Assembly (NCBI GenBank): GCA_029237695.1
Contig: CM055277.1
Span: 41,574,242 to 41,638,241 of the forward strand
Direction: 5' to 3'
Source: Conchocele bisecta
Taxonomy: Eukaryota > Mollusca > Bivalvia > Lucinida > Thyasiridae
DNA: 64,000 nucleotides
Program-made: the position numbers and the translations under genes
Notes under the pieces: model-generated
What the model was told of the DNA's origin: nothing
The model's database searches: none
The model's input: only the letters and a program-made list of their open reading frames with translations
Part shown: in pieces, positions 35,001 to 47,000 of the stretch
How the letters are laid out: every line of letters starts with the position of its first letter
Position numbering within the stretch: position 1 is the first letter of the stretch

Positions 35001-38000
35001 TTAGAAGTATGACAGGTGTTTCATTAATGGAATGGCGAACAGTGCAGAACCTGATCAGACTGTGCGGATGCACAGTCTGATCTGGATCTACACTGGTCGC
35101 AAAACCCATAAGCCCCATAACTCCAGTCACAGACACAATTGTGCCAGGTTAATTTACCATATCAAAGCACATGTGCACATCCAAACAAGGATGATTTCAG
35201 TGTTAAAGGTACATGCCCACTCAGTAGGCACATAATGTTCTTTATAGGAATTAAATAAGTGTATTATTGTGTCACTATTCCACCAGGTCTAAAATTTACG
35301 AGTGCCCGCTATACAGATATAATCATTTAGTAATATTTATTTTACTGATAGTGTTGTGCGGTGGTAACAGGCTATTTTCATAATGAGGCATTACATTTTT
35401 TAATTATTTATACTAATTAAATGCGTCACCTGAAAAAATAATATTTTCGACAGATTATAGAGTATGATCATTGCACATCAAAAAATAAAAACAGATAACA
35501 AATAGGAAGTTCAGTAACCTGTGCTCCTGATGACCTTACCATTGAAGTGGTCATGCCCGTGTAGCGGGGGCACCCTGCCGTTCACCATGGGAGGCTCGCT
35601 GTGGTAGTAGTCGTCATCGTCACCCGTGGGTGTGCTGCTCCTCATGGCCACCTGCTGGGGCGGCCCGGACCTGCCCTTCGCCTGCAATAGAATGGTGATG
35701 GTGACAGTCAGAGACACGTCATGCGATTTTGTACCTCAGAAAACGAGCGATATTTCAGGAAAATATTTACATAATTTAAGATAGTTTCCATCGAAATCGA
35801 AAGATGATGAAATTTTCATAGCAAATGCGAAATTCAATTCCGCATTTGCTACGAAAGTTCCGTCATCTTTCGATGTCATTTACAGAAAATATCACAGTTT
35901 CTGTAAATATATTCCATAAAAATCTGCACCTCTTCTTAGGTACGAAATCACATGGCGTGTCTCATATGAGACACGCCATGTGATTTTGTACCTTCGGACA
36001 TCTGCGTAAATTCATTAAATATGTTTACCAAAATATTTTTCACAAATGGCTTCAAAAGTTGATAAAATTTACATGCAGAATAACATTTTGTCAACTTGTG
36101 ACTTTATTTATGAAAAAATATTGTAAATTTTGTGAACGTATTTAATGAAATTACGCAGATATCCGAAGGTACAAAATCACAAGGCTCGTCTCATATGAGG
36201 TCGGCAATAAACCATGGCCAATAGATAGGTGACAATGGCACGATGATAATTGAAGTTCAGTGGAAGAAGGGATCTAATCCCTTATAGTGTTTTGACATCA
36301 TGACATAACATCATTAAATATATACTTACTAATATGCATGCCTTTGAACCTTCATTGAACCCATAGTGGAAAACATAAACTAAACTTCGTACGACTAACA
36401 ATGCACATAAGTGCAAATTTAGGATCGTCTGGAAATTCCAATTGATGGATTTACATGTATTGAGCAGAGGCTGCATATGCAGCCGATGCTCAATAAATGT
36501 AAATCCAATAAATGTTTACTAGAAAACATTGTTAATGTGAAAATTACAGACTATCATAATTTTGCACTTACAAACATTTTAGTCGTACAAAGTTTAGTGA
36601 AACGGCCCCCTGGAAACTACATATTTGTGAAATAAGAAAAGATTGAAGTTTCAGAAAATACAACTAGAAATGTCTTCATAGAAAAAGGATACCCCACCTA
36701 TCGCTTTGATAGTAAATTTTACGAATTACAAGGTAAAACTGCCGAATTTCAAGGGGAGATAATCTGGGGGTCAGATAAAAGATCGAAATTCACTTTGCAC
36801 ATCTATACATCTGTTATGGTTTAAAAGTTTTACGAGTTTAATACAAGAATTGGGAAATTCTACGTACAAAATTGGAGATCATCCATGACCTGGCACAACA
36901 TAAGGAAGCTGCACACCAAGTTTCAAGTCTTTAAATTTTTTATGAGTTACAATGTTTGTGACGGACAGACAGAATGGAATGGTGTGATTGAAGAATGCAC
37001 CAGAAGGACAGGATGGGACGGATGGCCCTTCCACGTACTTTTCACCCAGCTGGTGTTTTTTCCCTCGATGGGTCTCATAAATTTGATCCAATAGGAGACA
37101 TGATGTACCTTTCCCTGATCGCGTTGTAGCCACTCGAGACGTTTCCTCTCCATCAGTTTGATCTCGCCCTTCAACTCCTCGTTCTCGTCCTCCAGCTGCT
37201 CTACCTTGGTGCGGAGTCGTGAGTTCGTCGACGTCCATCGCGACTCCTTCCGCTTCATTTCCTCCTGCAGCTCAGTCAGCTGGTGGAAAATGGAAGATTG
37301 GGCAACTGAGTACAATCTTGTGACCACCAAACTGGGTAATATATAGATACAATCATTTGCCTCCGATATGTGTATCTCGAAACGTATCGTAGCGAGGCAG
37401 CGATTTTGTTTCTAGGTAATGCATTGCGCGTACTGCTGCATAACATATAGTGTACATATTGGGGGACAATATTGGTTGAAAATGAGGATGTATACCACAT
37501 TTGCTCTGAACATTTCGTCAACCTCTTGAGTACAAATTCGAACAGCTCGTCTCATATGTGGCCGAGACTGGAGAAATGGGGCGGATGAGATTTGTGACCA
37601 GTGTAGCTCCTGATCCAATATCACACCCCTGTAGCCTGATAATGATCTATATTGCTTTTGGAAGCATGACATGTGTTTCATTGATGGAATTGCGAACAGT
37701 GCAGGTTCTGATCAGACTGTGGATGCACAGGCTGATCTGGATCTGCACTGGATGTAAAACCGGCAAGCCCCATTCTCCTGTGACAGCCACATATATGCAG
37801 GGTGTGTAGCATACCTGAGATTTGAGGGTCTCGATCTCCTCTCGCTCCTTTTTGTCGGGACCAGCCTGGGCAGACTTCCGATACTTCTCAAACACCTTCC
37901 GCTCGTGCCTGGAGAGGAAGCGAACACAAATTGTACAATACATTTCACTTTTATTCAACCCATTCAACACCACAGGCCTGTATAGTGGCAGGGCTGTACG

Positions 38001-41000
38001 AATTGGCACGCCCGACGCCCGGGACAAGTTGGTTTTAATCTCGGGCAAGTGCCTCTATGCTGGAATTTAGTCCCGGGCAAGTCGCTATTTTCTGTTAGAA
38101 CATCCCGCCACAAGCCCGTTTTTTGGAACAGGACTGTCATAAACTTAATCCCAAAACTGACCACTTTATCGATAAATAACGCCGCGGGCGTCCTGGCGAT
38201 TCGCAGCTACTGTGTTACACAGTACCTGTGTATCGCAAGAAAGTGATATAGCAATCTACAGCGACCCTGATTATATTAATTTAATCGAATTTGAAAGTAC
38301 ATGTAATTAGCGAATTAGCAAAAATATTCTGCAGCGATCGATGGTTATTGATTTATTTTATGTATGTTAACGTTTTCGTCTCACTGCGTCGACAGGCCAA
38401 GACACCTAACTTTAGAGAAATAAACGCATGTTCCTTCACGGGGTGGAAATGGAATTTAAGGTTCTTAATTATTGTTTCTACGCGGCAATTAAACGAAGGA
38501 AAAAGTGAAATTGAATGGGATGAACATACTATGAAGGTATGTTTGATTCCCAAGGCGATGTTTGAACGGTTCCACAACCTCCAGATTGGAAGTCGGTGTT
38601 CTAAGCCCTAGCCCACAACCCAAACCTTATAAAAGAAGGAAAGAAATGCTCCTACGAGCGACCATATGTACTTAGAATAACAGCTGACGTAACGCGCGGT
38701 AAACTGAAATGGCCTACGTGACAATTGACATTTACGTTCCAACAAGATTTTCACGGTGTGTAATCGATCGTATTTCCTTGCCACCATATGAAACCCGACT
38801 CGAGAAACACAAATTAAGTTGTGGATTTCTGAATTTGTCAATTGTTTGTATAGTCTAAGAAATCAAACAAATGTGACAATTCTATTTACAAAATATTAGA
38901 ATCGTCTAAGGAGACAATTCTCATGTGTTGTCAAAACATGTTTTATTAAGACATCGGACAAATGTGAAAAGAAAACCCGAATACATTGATATTTCTTTAC
39001 AAAAACATATTTTGACAAAATTTGAGAATCGTCTTAGGAAACGATTCTCATGTGCTGCCAAATCTTGGTTTTATCAAGAAATCAAACAAATGTGAAAATG
39101 CACAAGCTAATGCGTAATTATCAATTCATCGGCGATGCGATGACGTGAGCGACTACATAGCGTGGTTTTGGTATGTTTGTTTCCACCGAATTCTAAAGGT
39201 CAGTCACACTTTGCACGTGAAACTGGATTACCGACTGATGATTGTAAACACCATCAGGTGTGCAGCTAGACCGAAAATGATATGTCGCAAATGTGCTAAT
39301 TAGGGATGGGTGGGTACGGCCATATTCTTTTTATGTTACAATCTCGCGTTTTTGCGATCTCGCCTTCCGCTTTTGGAAATACGATTTGCCCATGCATGTG
39401 TAGACAGCATGCGTGTTGGAGTTGGTTCTACGTACGCAGTAGCGGATTCGGGGGGAGGGCCCGCCCCCCCGCACCCCCCCCCCCCCCCCCCCCCCCCCCC
39501 CCTTCAGAAATCCTGATTTTATTTTTAGATATTTTTTTTACAAAATATTGAGCTTAGAATGCAGGAAATGGCTTCCTCAATTCAAAAAATTTCCTAGGGG
39601 GGGACATGCCCCCGGATCCACCTACCCAACTCCCTCGCACCGCTCAGTCGACGAACGAGCATACCTCCCTGATTCCGCCACTGGTACGTACATGCATATA
39701 AAGCATGCTAGTTCGAATTGCATTCTACGTACGTACGTACATGTATGCGCAAAACTCAATGTCAACACGCATGCATTCTACACACACATAATGACATGAA
39801 CAAACGTGTTTCCAAAAGCGGAAGGTGACATCGTGAAAAGGCCGAGGCAAAAACGCGACATCGCGGTCTCGAAAACGCGAGATAGCCAGGCGAAAACGCG
39901 AGAATGAATACAATAGAATCTCACGATTCTCATTATTTTAGGAAACAATTTTTATACGACCGTTTTTAAAAAACGGTACGTATTATGTTTTACCGCTGGG
40001 CGGGCGAGCGGCTGACAGAAAAAGTGCATAGTTCGTGTACACAACTCCTCCGAAACCGTTCAGTCGATCGATTTGAAACTATACACACGTCTTCTACACA
40101 TATTGAAGATGTGCACCTTGGTGTTTTTATGCCGACAAAATATTTTTTAACAAAAATATACCTTTTTACTTACATTGTTTCATTCTCTACATTTTTCTAT
40201 ACAATTCTATATACGGTACAGAGTTTGTGTACACAACTCCTCCGAAACCGTTCAGTCGATCGTTCTGAAACTATACACACGTCTTCTACACATATTGAAG
40301 ATGGACACCTTGGTGTTTTTATGCCGAAAAAATATTTTTTAACAAAAATATCACCTTTTTAACTTGGCCATTATTTCTACATTTTTCTATACAATTCTAT
40401 ATACGGTACAGAGTTTGTGTACACAACTCCTCCGAAACCGTTCAGTCGATCGTTCTGAAACTATACACACGTCTTCTACACATATTGAAGATGTGCACCT
40501 TGGTGTTTTTATGCCGAAAAAATATTTTTTAACAAAAATATCACCTTTTTAACTTAGGCATTTTTTCAACATTATTGTATCCAATTCCCTATCATTTCTA
40601 CTTTACACTCTACTTTTCTATCTCTGCCTAAATTAGTATACATGTTTAGCACAACGAGATGAAGAAATAATGCTATAGACTTTCAAATTCTCACTAATGT
40701 TTCTTGCCTTGGTGACAGCTTCACATTTCTGCATCTTCGCTGTCTGGCCCATATTCGACGGGCGTATTTTGTGACTTGCGGCACTCTTGTTATGTTTTAT
40801 TATTGTCGATAAATGTGTTTTGAGTATGCACTCATCGCAATGTTACGTGGCACAGTGACAAAAGACAAAATATGTACTACACAATGTTTATTATTATAGA
40901 TATTTAATATAATATGTATATGTGCCAAGTGCTCAATTGTATTATATTTAACAACTATGATAATAGTTTTTGTTTTGGGACAGTTTCGTATAAGAAATAT

Positions 41001-44000
41001 TACGAGGACAAGTCACTTTTTCAAAATTACTTGCCCTGAAAATTATATTTTCCAGGACAAGTCGGGGCAAGTCACTTTTTTCAAGTCACTTGTCCGGGAC
41101 AAGTGGCTAAAAAATCAATTTGTACAGCCCTGAGTGGTATTGGCAAATAGTGTAGATCCAAATGAGCCGGCTCGTGACAAGCCGTATCATCAGGATCTGC
41201 ACTTCTTGCAAGTAATTTTCACATTTTTGAGAACAAAAACACCCCCTTTCAATGAATGGACTACTCTGAAAATCATTTTGTGACGATTGGATTGGTCCGG
41301 AAATTAACATATAAAAATCAAAAGGGTTAAATCAAGTACGGTAGAACTTCTCAGGCGAATACTTAGAACACATATCGATGGTCTAGTAACATAAGGTCGT
41401 AACTGCTATATTAAAGCATAGCAGTTACGACCTTATGTTACTAGACCATCGATATGTGTGTATCATTTGATGGTGTTCACAGTTATTTATCTGTTAGGCA
41501 AATGCAAAGCAGAAAGAAATGTAAGTTGGGAGTTCTAAATTGCCCGATTTGCAGTGGAAACGCCTTAAAATGGACACCCTGGAGGTGACTACAAGAGACG
41601 AGAGATTCCACTGTACATATCAACTGCATGTTTGTGGTGTGTATAGCATTTGAGATATCTCAAACTGTCTCATTCTTTATATTATGTAATTGATCAGACA
41701 ATAAAATATGATAAATGTTAACAAACATTTTTGTTAAATTTCACAAGATTCCTGAATCTATTTTCTATGATACCTCAGTAACCAAGAACCCACTCTTCCA
41801 ATGTTTCAAAGAATTAGAAACTACTATCCGCAAAGTGGCGTCCATATTAGATTTCACAATGTTTATGTTGTATTTTTCATAAATAAAGTTAAAAGTTGAC
41901 AAAATCTTCAGAGTACATTTCGCATGTATTGTGAAAATTTTGTGAACGTATTTCATGAAATTTCGCAGATGTCCGAAGGTACAAATTAGCATGGCGTGAA
42001 CAGGGGATACACAGTCACATAATGCCACTCATTGACAGAGCGAACAACATACAGCCGTGACCTACTTTAACTTCTTCATTTCCTCAGCTTTAAATTCCTC
42101 CAGCCTCCTCAACTCGTGCATTTTCTCGGACTCAAACTCGGTAATTTCCCGCTTCAGTTTGGTCAGTCCTTCCTCCCGTTCAGCCCGGAGTTTCGACAAG
42201 TGACTATTCTCATTTCGGAACTTCTCGATTTCCCTTTCCAATTTTACGAGCTTGTCCCGCAGTGCTTTAGACTGGACACCATCTCCAACCGTAGACTGGG
42301 TTACCGCTTGTATTTTCAGTTGTTCCTGTACAGATGTGATGTGTCATGAAAAAATTGGTCTAATATTAGCAAGCTTATCAATACTGAAATCATTTCTTTC
42401 AATGGAACATTTGTTTTGTCAGGGATTCCGCTGAGGAAAATAAAAAAATCGCCACTTCAAAAAATTGGCGATAAAAAATTACAATTTTCGAAAAAATAAA
42501 AAAAAAAATTCCGAAAATTGTAATTTTTTATCGCCAATTGTTTATTTTTATCGCCAATTGCGAAAGTGGCGATCGCCAGCGGAATCCCTGTTTTGTATAT
42601 ACTAAATAAAATAGTAACAATTACTATGGTAATTCTAACTAGTAATTTTCAGTATGTGCTTCTTTTCATAATCTCGATATCGCTTATCTCGATATACGTC
42701 CGAGGTCCCGGCTGAATTCCCTATATAGATCATGTATTTTACTCCTGATAAATCGATATTGGAAATGTGGATATTTCGGTTATGTCGAGGTGGAAATCGA
42801 GTCCCGATAGCATGTTTCCTTAATATTTGTATTCTGATAACTCGATGTGAAAAATAAGCGCATGGCAAAGCAGAGTCTGATTCAGAGCGATTATCTCAGG
42901 TAAGTTTTCACACATCTATAGAAATCAAAAACGCCGCCGCTAAACATTTAGTTGCACAAACATGCTAAATGAATTCACTTAAACCATAATTAACCAATTA
43001 ATAAATATACTATCGGATCACTTTAACATGAAGATGAAATAAATGGCGTGGAAATCAAGTCAATTGAACTTGACATTTCTTAACGCAGATTTGATTTGAC
43101 TTGGGGCGAATTTGTTTGTGGCTGACGAGTCTAGGTCCGACGTGATTTGGGCACAAAATGTGGGTCTTGCATTTTGCGATTGAATAATAACATCATCAGA
43201 AATGATGGCGAGCGTTGACAATTTACTGTCTGTTCCACGTTTGCTGCCGACGAACTTTTGGCCATTAAACACATTAAATCTAAAAACTATTTAAAAGTAC
43301 CGGTAAGTACTTTTTCATCAATAACAAAAAAAGGGAAATTTCAATTGATATGCAGCCTATGCTCAATAAATGTAAATCCAATAATTGGTTAATACAAGAA
43401 AACATTGTTAATGTGAAATTTACAGACTATCATAATTTTGCACTTACGAACATTTTAGTCGCACAAAGTTTAGTAAAACGGCCCCCTGAACACTTATAAA
43501 CAAGGTGATCATTATCACTCAGCTAATCCCCTCATTGGCAGGCAGCCTTGATCATAAAAAAAACATTTTTGCCTTACAAACAAGGTGAACACAAGTCATC
43601 AGTGACATTGACCTTGGGCGATCGGACGTGGGTCATATGCAAAACAAAGCACAATCCGTAGACACACATTATGGCCAGATATTATCATAATCGGTGATGC
43701 AGTTCAAATTATTATAGGAATTAATGGCCTTTTTGTGGAATTTATCGGGGTATAAACTTGGAAAAGTCGCGGGAATACTGGACGAAGGCCGGAAGGCCTC
43801 GTCCAGTATTCCCGCGACTTTTCCAAGTTTATATCCCCGATAAATTCCACAAAAAGGCCATTCATTCCTTATAATTCCAGCATTTGAAATAAATTCATCA
43901 AGAAAATGTGTTTATTTTCCGTTTTCTTAAGAATTATTTCAACTGCACCTCACGGTTACGGAAAGTAGTTCGGCGTGGGAGTTTATTGGGATATAAATTC

Positions 44001-47000
44001 TGGACAGAGACTTGCTACGGGCCAATCAAATGTTACGGAATTGTGTAAATATTTTTGAGCTGGAATTATTGACAAATGAAAGGTGTTACTAACGTACACA
44101 CATAGATACATACGTACTTGTACATGGACTAACGCTATATCCCATCTTGCCTATCTATCGGCGAGGGGATTATTAGTGGTGAAGGCCACCTTAAGACTGA
44201 CCTGCTGCAGTTGTTGTTGTTGTTGTTTACTCTGCTGAGTTTTCAGTTTCGGGAACAGTTTGGACACAAGTTTGGAGGTGGGTGGGGTATCGTGTGCCTT
44301 CTCTGAATCCACATGAACTGAATGCTGATCTGTTAATGAAGCAGAAAATCATTGATAGAACATATTATCAGGGCTCCAGATAAGGAATTAGTAATAGAGT
44401 ATTTTCACTCCATCATTTCTGAAGCAATTGAGTATTTCTAAATTTTAATTCTAAAATAAAATCACACTACTGTTTACACATCAACAGACAGCAATTATTG
44501 AATAGTTTGCTTTGAAATGAAAACATGTCTTGGCATTTCATTAGAATTGTCTCCTTGGAGACAATTCTAATGAAATACAAAGATGTGTTTTCATGGTCTG
44601 TTTATTGTTTTCTGCAGCATGATAAAGGTACCACAAAATTGTTATTTTTTTGATACTCGCTACTTCTGATTTCAATTGGGTTTTTGGCAATTTTAATTGG
44701 GTATATAAGCAAATATGCAGCTTATCTGGAGCTCTGATATTACGATGGAAAATAAATCATATATTGTCATTTATAACAGTTTACAGTAGGAATTCTAGAT
44801 ACAGGAAATTTACACAAAATAACTTAATAACAGTTCACAAATGTGCAGCCTTTTGGCAAATAAAACATAACTAATGTTGAATGTTTGTAACAAAATGCTA
44901 CGTACTGTTTCCCGTTTACTATGGTTTAAAACATTTGGGCAATCACCTGTGAAATGAGGGCCTTAAACTCAGCCTTACAACATGTGTGACAAGCATAGTC
45001 CCTGATCAGGCCCGCGCATCCACGCAGTCTGATCATGGACTACACTAGTCGCCATTCAGTTAAGATGTCGTTTGTGTCCTGAATAACAAAAGTGTGATCA
45101 GATTATTCAGATTGCAACAAATGATAGTGAAGACTACTGTCTGTTTCACGAAACCTGCCCAAATTTTACGGCTATATAGACAATTCAAAAACAATATTAT
45201 TTTCGATAATATTAAATTAAAGGAAAATTTAAGAATGAGCCTTCTTTTTATTTCGTGAAATTTGGTCAAATATTGATTTTATTGCGAAAACAAAATTCCC
45301 CATGTTAAATCCCCATAGACATCTTCACTCCGTGAAGATGTCTATGGGGTTTTATCATGGGGAAATTTTTTTAGAATTTCAGAAATACTGGACTGATTTT
45401 TAAAATTTAACTTTTGTTTTCTTACTTGGATCATATCCAAGCTATCTAGCTAGGTTTCGGAGTCAATTTCCAAATGTTTTCGTTTTTTGACTCCTCCCAC
45501 AACTCCTCTACCTTTTTCCCCCATGTTAAATTCCCATAGACAAATCAATTTTTCGTAATAAAATCAATATTTGACCAAATTTCACGAAATAAAAAGAAGG
45601 CTCATTCTTAATTTTTCCTTTAATTTAATATTATCAAAAGAAATCTTGTTTTTGAATTGTTTATATAGCCGTAAAATTTGGGCAGCTTTCGTGAAACAGA
45701 CTATAGAGAAAGTGAGCAGGGCTTCACGAATACCCCCGGCCACCACCTGGACTGACAAATAAAAACGTTAACGCAAATATTTAACCAGATGGCCGCAGCT
45801 CGCATGTCGAGCCTGCCGAGCCTGCCGAGGCATTTGATGGTCTCAGAGTGTATTTATTTGAAGTTTGAATTAAGGGTTGTGCAGATATATGGTATGTAAA
45901 AGTTTTAACTGCAAATTTTAAGGTCATTTGACCTTGATCTTGGGCATGTGGGCCGCATGGGTGGGCTATAGAATGAAAATATGGATGATGATAAAGACCT
46001 ATTTGAAATTTGAAGTAAATTGGAGTAAGGATTGTGGAGATATAAGGTATGTAAAAACTTAAACGCAGATTTTATAATACGCAAATTTCTAAGTCATTTG
46101 ACCTTGACCTTGGGACACAGGGGCCGCAGAATGAATATATGGATGATGACCAATAAGCATACAAAGTTTCAAGCAAATCTGACTTACGATTACAGAGATA
46201 GTAGGTATGTGAAAAGTTTAACACAAATTTGGACAACAACTTTAACATAAACTTCTAAGCCAGTATCCTTGACCTTGGGACACAGGGGCTGGATGAGTGA
46301 GACACAGAATGAATATATGTATGATGACCAATAAGCATACAATGTTTCAAGCAAATCTGACTTACGGTTACAGAGATAGTAGGTATCTTAAAAAAATTTA
46401 ACGCAAACTTCTAAGTCATTTGACCTTGGGCACAGGGGCCGCATGAGTGAGATACAGCATGAATATATAGACTAATAAGCTTATGAAGTTTCAAGTCAAT
46501 GTGACTTAGGACTGCAGATATAATGTATTTAAAAACTTTAATGCAGATTTCGGACAGACGGACGGACACCTGGACGTCATTGTGATCACTATGTCTCTCA
46601 AGGTAATTTGACTTTGACCTTGGACATGAAGGCCGCATGGGTGTGGTATGGAATGACAATATGGATGATGGTAAGGAAGTATTTGAAGTACCGTTGCAGA
46701 GATAATGAAAACTTTTAACGCAAATCTTACGGACGCAAATGTCTAAGTAATTTGACCTTGACATTGGACATGAAGGTGGCATGGGTGTGGTATGGAATGA
46801 AAATATGGATAATGATAAGAAAATGTATGCCTGAGTTACAACCAACCTATACCTGAAGCTGTAGGATCCTCAACGAGTGTACTGTCCAAACCTTCCCCTG
46901 ACCGCCGTGTCCGTCGCTGGTTCGAGATTTGTGGGGACTGGTCATCCCACTTGTCATCATCATCAAAGTGTAGCGATTTTTTCTCCGTGAATTTTGATTC

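Larger units (their letters stand above)
37989..41132. mobile_element. 3.1 kb element with CAGGGCTGTAC ends (hAT-like)
   Basis: Left CAGGGCTGTACGAATTGGCA; right CAATTTGTACAGCCCTG. Subterminal GGGACAAGTTGG / CTTGTCCGGGACAAGTGG repeats occur at both ends. The flanks share AGTGG, shorter than the 8 bp expected of hAT. It fills most of the intron between exons 10 and 11 and holds further nested units (39,437-39,683 and 39,950-40,790). No intact transposase was found; a short stretch near 38,395-38,460 ([20 protein letters not shown]) is open between splice-like sites but unrecognised. Confidence 0.65.

Noticed and set aside
38291..38611. 106-residue + strand frame inside the 3.1 kb CAGGGCTGTAC element
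   Set aside because: No recognisable transposase motif; the end overlaps a truncated tRNA-derived SINE. Noted under the element only.
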